Part shown: positions 50,349 to 58,392 of the stretch, one piece after another
Layout: every line of letters starts with the position of its first letter
How positions within the stretch are numbered: the stretch's first letter is position 1
Assembly: GCF_029223545.1 (NCBI RefSeq)
Contig: NZ_CP097870.1
Location: forward strand, 496,001 to 560,000
Direction of reading: 5' to 3'
From: Thauera sp. GDN1
GTDB taxonomy: Bacteria; Pseudomonadota; Gammaproteobacteria; Burkholderiales; Rhodocyclaceae
DNA length: 64,000 nucleotides
Made by a program: the position numbers and the translations under genes
The notes under the pieces: model-generated
Seen by the model: only the letters and a program-made list of their open reading frames with translations
Database searches by the model: none
What the model was told of the DNA's origin: nothing

Positions 50349-52436
50349 GTGCTGATGCGCCTGCCGCACGCGTTCGCCGAGCGCCTGCGCCGTTCGGTGC
50401 GGGCGAAGCTGCTCGGCCTGGTGCTGGCGCCGCTGATGCTCGGCTTCCCGATCATCATGGGCCTGCTGTGGTACTGGGGCGAGGCCTATTACCACCGCCT
50501 GATGGTGTCGCGGGTCGGCAGCGACCTGGCGACCGCGCACGGCTATTTCGAGCGCGTGATCGAGGGGGTCGGCCATGGCATCGACGGGCTCGCCGGCTCG
50601 CAGGCGCTGGCCCAGGCGCGCGCTGCGCCGGAGGATCTGGACGCACTGCTGGCCGCGCGCCGGCAGATGCTGGGGCTGGATTTCCTGAACCTGCTCGATA
50701 CCGAAGGCCGCGTGCTGCGCGCCTCGACCGGCATGACGGCGGGCGCCGACCGCGCCGCCTGGCCGGTGGTGGCGCGCGCGCTGCAGGCCGACGCGGGGAG
50801 CGCGATCGAGCGCTTCGATGCCGCCGACCTGGAGGCGATCTCCCCCACCCTGCGCGAGCGCGCCCGCCTGGCGCTGGTGCGCACCGAGCGCGCCGCGCCG
50901 GATCCGCGCCCCGAGGAAAACCGCGGCCTGGTCGTGCAGGCCGCCGCCCCGGTGCTCGATGCGCGCGGCGAACTGGTCGGCGTGCTCGAGGGCGGCGTGC
51001 TGCTCAACGGCAACCTCGGCTTCGTCGATACCCTCAACGACATCGTCTACCGCAGCGGCAGCCTGCCCGCGGGCAGCGAGGGCACCGCGACCCTGTTCAT
51101 CGACGACGTGCGCATCGCCACCAATGTGCGCCTGTTCGAGGGCGCGCGCGCGCTCGGCACGCGTGCCTCGGCCGAGGTGCGGGAGCACGTCCTCAGCCAC
51201 GGCCGCACCTGGCTCGAGCGCGCCTTCGTCGTCAATGACTGGTACGTGTCGGCCTACGAACCGGTGGTCGACAGCCGCGGCGAGCGCGTCGGCATGCTCT
51301 ACGTCGGCTTCCTCGAGGCGCCCTTCCGCGCCGCCAAGCAGATGGCGCTGCTGATCGTGGCCGCGGTGTCGCTGCTGGTCAGCGTGGCCGGCGCGCTGCT
51401 GACCCTGCACTGGGCGCGCGGCATCTTCCGCCCGATCGAGCGCATGCACGCCACCATCGGCGGCATAGACGCCGGTGACGAGCGCGCGCGGGTCGGCGAC
51501 GTCGCCAGCCGCGACGAGCTCGGCCGGCTCGCCACCGCCTTCGACCGCCTGCTCGACGACCAGGCGGCGCGCCGCGCCGAGCTGCAGGCGCTCAACGCCT
51601 CGCTCGACCGCAAGGTCGCCGAGCGCACCGCCGATCTCGCCGCCGCCAACGAGGAACTGCACGCCGCCCAGCGCCGCCTGGTGATGAGCGAGAAGCTGGC
51701 CGCGATCGGCGAGCTCACCGCCGGCGTGGCGCACGAGATCAGCAACCCGACCGCGGTGATCCAGGGCAACCTCGACCTGCTGCGCGAGGAGCTCGGCCCG
51801 GCGGCGCAGCCGGTGGCAAACGAGATCCGCCTGATCCACGAGCAGGTCGGGCGCATCCGCCTGATCGTCACAAAGCTGCTGCAGTTCGCCCGCCCGGGCG
51901 AGTTCGTCGGCTACGTCGAGGACGTGGACGTGAATGCCGCGCTCGCCGACTGCCTGGTGCTGACCCGCCAGCACCTGACGCGCGCCGGGGTGAAGGTGGT
52001 GCAGAAGCTGGAGGCGCGCGGCCGGGTGCATATCAACCTGCCGGAACTGCAGCAGGTGCTGATCAACCTGATCGTCAATGCGGTGCAGGCCATGCCCGCC
52101 GGCGGCACGCTGACGCTGGAGACCGCCGATCGCGATCCGCAACAGGATGCGCGCGGCGTGCGCATCACCGTGCGCGACACCGGCACAGGCATCCGCGCCG
52201 AGGACATGGCGCGCCTCTTCGACCCTTTCTTCACCACCAAGAAACGGCAGGGCACCGGGCTCGGGCTGTCGATCAGCCACACCCTGGTCGGACGCTACGG
52301 CGGACGCATCGAGGTCGACAGTGCGCCGGGCCGCGGCGCCGCCTTCGCGGTCAGCCTGCTGGCCGAGCCGGACTATCGCAACGACAGGGCCGCGAACGGA
52401 TGCGGCGACGAATCACGGGAAGCGAACGCGACATGA
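50349..52436 (+). CDS. Membrane sensor histidine kinase (Cache-HAMP-HisKA-HATPase)
   Basis: The 695-residue kinase has membrane helices near residues 20-42 and 330-355, flanking a periplasmic domain of about 285 residues with Cache-like motifs (VVQAAAPVLDARGELVGVLEGG; FVVNDWYVSAYEPVVDSRGERVG). HAMP, HisKA (VAHEISNPTAV) and HATPase_c (NLIVNAVQA, DTGTGI, GTGLGLS) follow. Cache domains bind small ligands such as carboxylates. The start is GTG 50349 or ATG 50355. It pairs with the upstream NtrC-type regulator. Its stop overlaps mobB (ATGA), coupling the two genes. Confidence 0.9.
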   Translation: MLMRLPHAFAERLRRSVRAKLLGLVLAPLMLGFPIIMGLLWYWGEAYYHRLMVSRVGSDLATAHGYFERVIEGVGHGIDGLAGSQALAQARAAPEDLDALLAARRQMLGLDFLNLLDTEGRVLRASTGMTAGADRAAWPVVARALQADAGSAIERFDAADLEAISPTLRERARLALVRTERAAPDPRPEENRGLVVQAAAPVLDARGELVGVLEGGVLLNGNLGFVDTLNDIVYRSGSLPAGSEGTATLFIDDVRIATNVRLFEGARALGTRASAEVREHVLSHGRTWLERAFVVNDWYVSAYEPVVDSRGERVGMLYVGFLEAPFRAAKQMALLIVAAVSLLVSVAGALLTLHWARGIFRPIERMHATIGGIDAGDERARVGDVASRDELGRLATAFDRLLDDQAARRAELQALNASLDRKVAERTADLAAANEELHAAQRRLVMSEKLAAIGELTAGVAHEISNPTAVIQGNLDLLREELGPAAQPVANEIRLIHEQVGRIRLIVTKLLQFARPGEFVGYVEDVDVNAALADCLVLTRQHLTRAGVKVVQKLEARGRVHINLPELQQVLINLIVNAVQAMPAGGTLTLETADRDPQQDARGVRITVRDTGTGIRAEDMARLFDPFFTTKKRQGTGLGLSISHTLVGRYGGRIEVDSAPGRGAAFAVSLLAEPDYRNDRAANGCGDESREANAT

Positions 52437-52924
52437 AAGTGATGGGTTTCGCCGGCTGGTCCGGCAGTGGGAAGACGACGCTGGTGGAGCAGGTGATCGG
52501 CGTGCTGAGCGCGCGCGGCCTGGCGGTGTCGCTGGTCAAGCATGCGCACCACAGCTTCGACATCGACCACGCCGGCAAGGACTCCTGGCGCCACCGCCAG
52601 GCGGGATGCGGCGAGGTGCTGGTCAGCTCCGCCCAGCGCTGGTCGCTGACCCGCGAACTGCGCGGCGCGCCCGAGGCTACGCTGGACGAGCTGCTCGCCC
52701 ATCTGGCGCCCTGCGACATCGTGCTGGTCGAGGGCTTCAAGCGCGCGCCGATCCCCAAGATCGAGGTCCATCGCGCGGTGGTGACCGCGCCGCTGCTGCA
52801 CCCGGACGACCCGCACATCATCGCCATCGCCACCGATACCACGCTCGCCACGTCCCTGCCGCGGCTCGACATCAACGACCCGGCACAGGTCGCGGACTTC
52901 ATCGTCGCCTATCTCGGGCACTGA
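52433..52924 (+). CDS. mobB: Molybdopterin-guanine dinucleotide biosynthesis adaptor MobB
   Basis: The 163-residue GTP-binding protein has P-loop GWSGSGKTT, the VKHAHHSFDIDHAGKDSWRH block and DIVLVEGFKRAPIPKIEVHR. MobB assists MobA in making the guanine dinucleotide form of the molybdenum cofactor used by formate dehydrogenase. ATG 52433 overlaps the sensor kinase stop by four bases. It lies in the same neighbourhood as mobA and fdhD, which serve the same cofactor. Confidence 0.93.
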   Translation: MKVMGFAGWSGSGKTTLVEQVIGVLSARGLAVSLVKHAHHSFDIDHAGKDSWRHRQAGCGEVLVSSAQRWSLTRELRGAPEATLDELLAHLAPCDIVLVEGFKRAPIPKIEVHRAVVTAPLLHPDDPHIIAIATDTTLATSLPRLDINDPAQVADFIVAYLGH

Positions 52925-53038
52925 GTCGGACGGCTGCGCGGGGGCAGTGTTGCATTCATGCGACCCGAGCCGGGGTTGTTTCACTGTGTTTGCTAGTATT
53001 CTCGATATTTTTAAACAATCTCGAATAGAGAGGGGTCG

Positions 53039-54367
53039 ATGAATACGCGCATGGATGCAGGACCGCACCGGATCGTCATCGTCGGTGGCGGCGCCGGCGG
53101 CCTGGAGCTGGCCACCCGCCTGGGGCGCAAGTTCGGTCGCCGCGGCAAGGCCGAAGTCACGCTCATCGACAGCAAGCGCACCCACATCTGGAAGCCCAAG
53201 CTGCACGAGATCGCCGCCGGCAGCATGGACATCGGCGATCACGAGGTGCCCTACCTGGCGCAGGCGCACTGGCATGGCTTCCGCTTCCGCATCGGGCGCA
53301 TGACCGGACTCGACCGCCGCGCGCGCGAGGTCCATGTCGCGCCTTTCGTCGATGAGGACGGCAGGGAGGTCACACCGGCGCGCTCCTTCCCCTACGACAC
53401 GCTGGTGATCGCGGTGGGCAGCCAGAGCAACGACTTCGGCACCCCCGGCGTGCGCGAGCACGCGCTGAAGCTGGAGACGGTGGCCGACGCGCGCCGCTTC
53501 CACGTGCGCATGGTCAACGCCTGCGTGCGCGCCCACGCCCAACGCACCCCGCTGCGCCCCGAGCAGCTGCACGTGGCGATCATCGGCGCCGGCGCCACCG
53601 GGGTCGAGCTCGCCGCCGAGCTGCACCACACGACCCGCGAGGTGGTGGCCTACGGCCTGGACCGTCTCGATCCCGACAAGGACATCAGGCTCGCCCTGAT
53701 CGAGGCCGCGCCGCGCGTGCTGCCGGCGCTGCCGGAGCGCCTGTCGAACTCGACCGAGCGCCTGCTGCGCAAGCTGGGCGTGGAGGTGCACACCGACGCC
53801 AAGGTCGCGGAAGTGCTCGCCGACGGCGTGCGCCTGGCCGACGGCCGCGTGCTGCCGGCGGAGCTGGTGGTGTGGGCGGCGGGGGTGAAGGGCGCGGACT
53901 TCCTCGCCGAGCTGGACGGCCTGGAGACCAACCGCATCAACCAGCTCATGGTGCGGCAGACGCTGCAGGCCACGGCCGACGACGACATCTTCGCGCTGGG
54001 CGACTGCGCCGCCTGCCCGTGGCCGGAGAAGAACGGCTTCGTACCGCCGCGCGCGCAGGCCGCCCACCAGCAGGCCTCGCACCTGTTCAGGCAGATCCAG
54101 CGCCGCATCGCCGGCAAGCCGGTGCAGGACTACCGCTACCGCGACTTCGGTTCGCTGGTCTCGCTCGGCGAGTTCAGCACGGTGGGGAACATGATGGGCG
54201 GGCTCACCAAGGGCGACCTGTTCATCGAGGGCTGGTTCGCACGCATGATGTACGCCTCGCTGTACAAGATGCACGAACTCGCCCTGCACGGCTGGGTGAA
54301 GGTGACGCTCGACACCCTGGCGCGCATGATCACGCGCCGCACCGAACCCCACGTCAAGCTGCACTGA
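53039..54367 (+). CDS. Type II NADH:quinone oxidoreductase (NDH-2 family)
   Basis: The 442-residue flavoprotein has two dinucleotide motifs, IVGGGAGGLELATRLG (FAD, about residues 14-29) and IIGAGATGVELAAEL (NAD, about 181-195), and the FAD-contact FALGDCAACP (about 317-326). The C-terminal region (MMYASLYKMHELALHGW) is amphipathic and probably binds the membrane. NDH-2 passes electrons from NADH to quinone without pumping protons. The upstream 114-base gap is A/T-rich near 52999-53023 (ATTCTCGATATTTTTAAACA) and likely holds its promoter. It converges with the HTH/PBP regulator gene. Confidence 0.9.
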   Translation: MNTRMDAGPHRIVIVGGGAGGLELATRLGRKFGRRGKAEVTLIDSKRTHIWKPKLHEIAAGSMDIGDHEVPYLAQAHWHGFRFRIGRMTGLDRRAREVHVAPFVDEDGREVTPARSFPYDTLVIAVGSQSNDFGTPGVREHALKLETVADARRFHVRMVNACVRAHAQRTPLRPEQLHVAIIGAGATGVELAAELHHTTREVVAYGLDRLDPDKDIRLALIEAAPRVLPALPERLSNSTERLLRKLGVEVHTDAKVAEVLADGVRLADGRVLPAELVVWAAGVKGADFLAELDGLETNRINQLMVRQTLQATADDDIFALGDCAACPWPEKNGFVPPRAQAAHQQASHLFRQIQRRIAGKPVQDYRYRDFGSLVSLGEFSTVGNMMGGLTKGDLFIEGWFARMMYASLYKMHELALHGWVKVTLDTLARMITRRTEPHVKLH

Positions 54368-54398
54368 GGGGCTGTCTCGATCGGCCGCTGACGCCTGC

Positions 54399-55292
54399 TC
54401 AGTCCATGCCGAGGATGCGGCCCTGCGGCGACAGGTCGTAGCCGCCCAGGCGGCGTGCCAGCGTCTGCGAGCGCGCATCGCCGTGGGTGGTGAGCAGGGC
54501 CTGGAACAGGCGGCGGAACAGGATCTCGCGCGGCAGGGCGAGATCGAAGGCCTCCCAGCCCAGTGACAGGAAGCCGAGGCCGAACTCCGCGGCGGCTGCG
54601 CGCGTGCCCGGTGCGCAGTCGGCATCCTCGCGCGCGACCAGGGCGGCGGCCTCGCGTTCGCTGCGGGCCTCGGCCACCACGCTGCAGTCGGCCGCCGCAA
54701 AGCCGCGGCTGGCGAGTGCGGATTCGAGGAAGTGACGCGAGCCCGCGCCCGCCTGGCGCATCGCCCAGCGGTAGTCGAAGGCCGCGAGCGTCTCGATGCC
54801 ATCCACCTCCAGGCCGCGGCGCAGGATGACGCCCTGTTCGCGCAGCGACAGGCGCACCAGCGCCCATTGCCGGCTGGCGGCGAAGCGGCGCAGCAGCAGG
54901 GCGTGCTGCTGGGCGCTGTGCTCGACCCCGCCCCAGTGCAGCGCACACACGTTCGCGCGCCGGCGGGCGAGCAGCTCCAGGCCGGTCATCGTGCCGGTGG
55001 GGCTGTAGGCGACCAGGCCGTCGCCCCCGAGCTGTTCGGCGAGCGCCGCGGTGGTCGCCGCCAGCAGCGGATCGTCGCTGCCGGTGATCAGCAGGCGGTC
55101 GGTGAGGGCGCCGCCGTGGGCCTGCTCCAGCAGCCATTCCTCGAGCAGGGCGCGCGGGAACAGCCACTTGCCGCCGACGCGCGCGGCCGGAAGCTCGCGG
55201 CTGTTGGCGAGCTCGTAGAGCTTCTTCTCGTTCAGGTGCAGGAAGGCGGCGGCCTCGCGCGCGGTCAGGCAGGCGGCGGGCGTCTCAGCCAT
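54399..55292 (-). CDS. HTH regulator with periplasmic-binding-protein-like (PBP) sensor domain
   Basis: The 297-residue protein begins with an excisionase/MerR-like helix-turn-helix (LTAREAAAFLHLNEKKLYELA; about residues 9-50). It ends in a PBP-like domain (about 65-290) of the kind found in molybdate/tungstate-sensing regulators (VAYSPTGTMTGLELLARRRANVCALH). Genes of this type often sit by molybdenum- or tungsten-enzyme clusters, as here. The ligand is not shown by the sequence; oxyanion or cofactor precursor sensing is inference. Its start overlaps mobA by 8 bases; it is the last gene of fdhD-mobA-regulator. Confidence 0.82.
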   Translation of the reverse strand: MAETPAACLTAREAAAFLHLNEKKLYELANSRELPAARVGGKWLFPRALLEEWLLEQAHGGALTDRLLITGSDDPLLAATTAALAEQLGGDGLVAYSPTGTMTGLELLARRRANVCALHWGGVEHSAQQHALLLRRFAASRQWALVRLSLREQGVILRRGLEVDGIETLAAFDYRWAMRQAGAGSRHFLESALASRGFAAADCSVVAEARSEREAAALVAREDADCAPGTRAAAAEFGLGFLSLGWEAFDLALPREILFRRLFQALLTTHGDARSQTLARRLGGYDLSPQGRILGMD

Positions 55293-55914
55293 GATTCGGT
55301 CGTGGCAGGTCCTTCGCCGCCGCGGCCAGTTCGTCGCGGGTGTTGATGTTGCGGAAGGCGGCCTCCTCGTCGTCGAAGCCGACCTCGACCACCTTCAGCG
55401 TGCCGTACCAGCGGTCGATCTTGCGGCCACCGCCGGCGAGGAAGGCGCCGAGGTGCCCGGCGACGTCGCGCCGGCACAGGCAGAACACCGGATGCGGCTG
55501 GTCGAAGGTCTTCGCCACCGCAAGCTGGGCGTCGGCGGCGTGCAGCGCCGCGGCCAGGCGTTCGACCAGGTCGGCGGGCAGGAAGGGGGAGTCGCAGGGC
55601 GCGGTGACCACCAGCGGATGCTGCGCGCGCACCAGCGCCGCATGCAGTCCGGCGAGCGGGCCGGCGAAGCCGCCGATGTCGTCGCCGAACACCGGGTAGC
55701 CGAAGGCCTGCCAGGCCTCGAGGTTCTGGTTGGCGTTGATGATCAGCTCGTCGACCTGGGGGGCGAGGCGCGCCAGCGCGTGCGCCGCCATCGGCCGGCC
55801 GGCGAGTTCGACCAGGCCCTTGTCGACGCCGCCCATGCGGCTGCCCTGGCCGCCGGCGAGCAGCACGCCGGTGATGCGTTGCGCGGCGGGGCGGGATGAG
55901 GTGTGTGCGTTCAT
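55285..55914 (-). CDS. mobA: Molybdenum cofactor guanylyltransferase
   Basis: The 209-residue enzyme has the nucleotidyltransferase start GVLLAGGQGSRMGGVDKGL and the metal-binding APCDSPFLP. MobA attaches GMP to molybdopterin, giving the bis-MGD cofactor of formate dehydrogenase. It lies 22 bases after fdhD and overlaps the HTH regulator gene by 8 bases. ATG 55914 is consistent with family length. Confidence 0.93.
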   Translation of the reverse strand: MNAHTSSRPAAQRITGVLLAGGQGSRMGGVDKGLVELAGRPMAAHALARLAPQVDELIINANQNLEAWQAFGYPVFGDDIGGFAGPLAGLHAALVRAQHPLVVTAPCDSPFLPADLVERLAAALHAADAQLAVAKTFDQPHPVFCLCRRDVAGHLGAFLAGGGRKIDRWYGTLKVVEVGFDDEEAAFRNINTRDELAAAAKDLPRPNHG

Positions 55915-55936
55915 GTCTTGTGCCGGATCCTGGGGT

Positions 55937-56764
55937 TCAGTCGCGCACGAAGCGGTCGGCGCCGGAGAACAGCAGGTAGTGCTTGCCCTGTGCCCGTCCG
56001 ACCATGGTCAGCCCGATCTTGTGGGCGATCTGCCAGCCCATGTGGGTCAGCCCGGAGCGCGACACCAGGAAGGGGATGCCCATCTGCGCGGTCTTGATCA
56101 CCATCTCCGAGGTCAGGCGGCCGGTGGTGTAGAAGATCTTGTCGGCGCCGTCCAGCCCGTCCAGCCACATCTGGCCGGCGATCGCGTCCACCGCGTTGTG
56201 GCGGCCGACGTCCTCGAAGAACATCAGGATCGCGCAGCCCCCGGGCGTGGCCTGCGCGAGCGCGCAGCCGTGCACCGCGCCCGCCTGCTTGTAGATCGAT
56301 TCGTGCTGGCGCACCGCGCCCATCAGCGCGTACAGCGTGGATTGCCTGAGCAGGCGATCGTGCGGCAGGCGGATCTGGTCGATCTCGTCCATCAGCCCGC
56401 CGAACACCGTGCCCTGGCCGCAGCCGGTGGTGACGGTGCGGCTGCCGAGCTTCTCGTCGGCGTCGCGCAGGCCGTCGCGGGTGGTGACCGAGACCGCGTC
56501 GACCTCCCAGTCGACCTGCACCGACGCGATCTCGTCCAGGCTTCTGACCAGGCGCTGGTTGCGCAGCCAGCCGATGGTCAGCGCCTCGGGCGCCGCGCCC
56601 AGCGTCATCAGGGTGACGATCTCGCGCTTGTCGACGTAGAGCGTGAGCGGGTGCTCGCCGGCGATCGAGGTCGGCACGGTGTCGCCATTCTCATCGAGGG
56701 CGGGGATCTCGACCGTGAGCGGGCGGCTGGCCTGGCTGAGCAGGGGACGGCGGGGAGGGATCAT
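55937..56764 (-). CDS. fdhD: Formate dehydrogenase accessory sulfurtransferase FdhD
   Basis: The 275-residue protein moves sulfur from a cysteine desulfurase to the molybdenum cofactor, a step needed for active formate dehydrogenase. Conserved blocks are LYVDKREIVTLMTLGAAPEALTIGWL (split at about residues 43-68), TTGCGQGTVFGG and FFEDVGRHNAVDAI. The E. coli protein has a CXXC pair in the active loop; here only a single Cys (TTGCGQG) is visible. That variant may act through one cysteine, as proposed for some family members. It starts at ATG 56764 and heads the leftward fdhD-mobA-regulator operon. Confidence 0.92.
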   Translation of the reverse strand: MIPPRRPLLSQASRPLTVEIPALDENGDTVPTSIAGEHPLTLYVDKREIVTLMTLGAAPEALTIGWLRNQRLVRSLDEIASVQVDWEVDAVSVTTRDGLRDADEKLGSRTVTTGCGQGTVFGGLMDEIDQIRLPHDRLLRQSTLYALMGAVRQHESIYKQAGAVHGCALAQATPGGCAILMFFEDVGRHNAVDAIAGQMWLDGLDGADKIFYTTGRLTSEMVIKTAQMGIPFLVSRSGLTHMGWQIAHKIGLTMVGRAQGKHYLLFSGADRFVRD

Positions 56765-56801
56765 CGCGGCGGGGCTGGGGATGCGTGAGCGCTCGATTGT
56801 A

Positions 56802-56833
56802 GCCGCAAGTCCTGTTGCGCACGGACTTGCGGC
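56802..56833. promoter_or_regulatory. 11-bp inverted repeat between divergent fdhD and DUF3305 genes
   Basis: GCCGCAAGTCC (56802-56812) and GGACTTGCGGC (56823-56833) are exact inverted arms with a 10-base spacer. The spacing of one helical turn between arms suits a dimeric regulator. The element lies 38 bases upstream of fdhD and 134 bases upstream of the DUF3305 gene. It could also fold as a hairpin in a leader. No other strong signal was found in the 202-base gap. Confidence 0.55.
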
Positions 56834-56966
56834 CTCGCGCCCGGGGGGCGTTCGTGGCTGCGGGACCGCGCACGAGGGCCCCTGGGGGTTTTCACGGTCT
56901 CGCGCGCGGATGGGTGGCGCACGTATGCTGTAGACGACATAGGCATGCCTTTCCCGGGACAGCACG

Positions 56967-57434
56967 ATGAAAGAATTTCCGATCGCGGTGATCATGGAGC
57001 GCCGCCGCCTGAACAATCCCTGGGTCGACGCCGCCTGGGAGGCGGTCGGGGTGGTGCCGGCCTTCGACGACCCCGATCCCGCGCCGCGCCGCATCGTGGA
57101 CGAGGCCGAGCGCAGTCAGTGGCGCATGGGCGGCTTCGTGCTCGAACTGTTCCGCGACGAGGCCGAGAACTACTTCGCCAACGTCACCGCACCCATCCCC
57201 AAGGTGTTCGTGATGTGGCGCATGGACGAGGAGCTGCCGCGGCCGGCGGCGGTGTCGGTGAGCTACGGCGAGGCGGCGCGCTGGCTGGATTCGGGCGAGC
57301 AGGTCGATGGCGTCGCGATGCCGCGCGAGATCGCCGACTGGGTGGGCGACTTCGTCAATACGCACTACAAGCCCGAGCCGAAGAAGAAGGTCAGGCGCAA
57401 CGATCCCCTCGGCCTGGACCGGAGGCGCACATGA
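56967..57434 (+). CDS. DUF3305 domain protein of the formate dehydrogenase cluster
   Basis: The 155-residue protein matches DUF3305 proteins that accompany formate dehydrogenase genes in proteobacteria: start IAVIMERRRLNNPWVDAAWE, a central FVLELFRDEAENYFANVTA and PKVFVMWRMDE, and a basic C-terminus. No enzymatic motif is seen. It may be an assembly or electron-transfer accessory; function is not established. Its stop overlaps the start of the DUF3306 gene by four bases, so the two are coupled. Confidence 0.8.
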   Translation: MKEFPIAVIMERRRLNNPWVDAAWEAVGVVPAFDDPDPAPRRIVDEAERSQWRMGGFVLELFRDEAENYFANVTAPIPKVFVMWRMDEELPRPAAVSVSYGEAARWLDSGEQVDGVAMPREIADWVGDFVNTHYKPEPKKKVRRNDPLGLDRRRT

Positions 57435-58264
57435 GCGGTGGTTTTCTGGGGCGCTGGTCGCGGCGCAAGCTGGCTGGCGCCGGCAAGACGCTGCTGGCCG
57501 ATGCGCCCGCGTCGGGTCCGCTGCCGACGACCGTGGTCGGGCACGGCGTCGCCGCCGCCTCGGTTTCCGCCGCGGCGGAGCCGGCCCCGGCGGAGCGCGA
57601 TGCCGGGACGCCCGCCGCCGAGGCGCAATTGCCGCCGGTCGAGGCCCTGACGCTCGATTCCGACTTCACCGCCTTCCTGAAGGAGGAGGTGAGCGAGGCG
57701 TTGCGGCGCAAGGCCCTGCACAAGCTGTTCGCCGACCCCCATTTCAACCGCATGGACGGGCTCGACGTCTATATCGACGACTATTCGCTGCCCGACCCGA
57801 TCCCGCCCGAGGCCATGGCCAAGCTCCAGCACGCGCGCGAGTGGCTGATGGCGAACGAGCCGGAGGTCGATGCGGAGGTGGCGGGTTCGTCCGCCGGACA
57901 GGCCGCGGGCGCGCGACCGGCAGGGGACGAGGGGGCCATGCCCGATGCGCCGGGGGGCGTAGGTGCAGACGCCCGGCCGGCGGACGAGCCGGCTAAGGAG
58001 CCTGGCGCCGGGCGTGGCGCGGAGCTTGCGGATGAACACGGCCCGGGGCCGACCGCGGCGGGCCGCGAACCATGGCACGGGCCGGGTGCAGCTGCGACCG
58101 ACGACGCCTCCGAACCTGCTGCCGGAGCGAGCGGGGCGTGCGTGCAAGGGAAGGACGACCGTCGCCGTACGGGCGGTGCGATGCAGGGCGGAGACGATGT
58201 GCTGTCCGTTGCCACCGCTTCCGCCGGATGCGCGCCGATCCGGTCGCGACAAAAAGCGCCCTGA
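57431..58264 (+). CDS. DUF3306 domain protein with a long disordered tail
   Basis: The 277-residue protein has a recognisable N-terminal region FLGRWSRRKLAG and a DUF3306 core (about residues 75-140, LTLDSDFTAFLKEEVSEALRRKALHKLF, MDGLDVYIDDYSLPDPIP). The last about 130 residues are Ala/Gly/Pro/Asp-rich and of low complexity, longer than I would expect for the family. DUF3306 regularly follows DUF3305 upstream of formate dehydrogenase. The stop is immediately followed by a perfect palindrome (58265). Confidence 0.75.
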   Translation: MSGGFLGRWSRRKLAGAGKTLLADAPASGPLPTTVVGHGVAAASVSAAAEPAPAERDAGTPAAEAQLPPVEALTLDSDFTAFLKEEVSEALRRKALHKLFADPHFNRMDGLDVYIDDYSLPDPIPPEAMAKLQHAREWLMANEPEVDAEVAGSSAGQAAGARPAGDEGAMPDAPGGVGADARPADEPAKEPGAGRGAELADEHGPGPTAAGREPWHGPGAAATDDASEPAAGASGACVQGKDDRRRTGGAMQGGDDVLSVATASAGCAPIRSRQKAP

Positions 58265-58279
58265 GGGACAAATTGTCCC
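58265..58279. promoter_or_regulatory. Perfect palindrome GGGACAAATTGTCCC, candidate enhancer site
   Basis: GGGACAA and TTGTCCC are exact inverted arms around a central A. The site lies immediately after the DUF3306 stop and about 100 bases upstream of the predicted start of transcription of the iron-sulfur/formate dehydrogenase operon. That distance is typical of an activator site for sigma-54 promoters. Which regulator binds it is unknown. Confidence 0.6.
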
Positions 58280-58348
58280 GTCCGTCCGATGTTCTTTCAT
58301 GTTCGGCGGTTTTTGGCGGGCTTGGGCGGCGTCTGCTTCTTTAAGTGC

Positions 58349-58364
58349 TGGCCTATGAACTGCT
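58349..58364 (+). promoter_or_regulatory. Sigma-54-type promoter of the formate dehydrogenase operon
   Basis: TGGCCTATGAACTGCT has GG and GC ten bases apart, as required for sigma-54. The -24 box reads TGGCCT instead of TGGCAC, and the -12 box CTGC instead of TTGC. Transcription would begin near 58375, 18 bases before ATG 58393, leaving room for the GGAAGG ribosome binding site. The upstream palindrome supports enhancer-dependent activation. Confidence 0.6.
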
Positions 58365-58392
58365 TTGCTTAAGTTGATCGATGGAAGGAAAC

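Noticed and set aside
52373..54946. Long minus-strand open frame over the NDH-2 and mobB genes
   Set aside because: Both genes beneath it have clear motifs on the plus strand. The antisense translation is low-complexity and has no family features.
56917..56933. Second sigma-54-type promoter before the DUF3305 gene (TGGCGCACGTATGC)
   Set aside because: The GG and GC elements are nine bases apart where ten are needed, so it fails the spacing rule.
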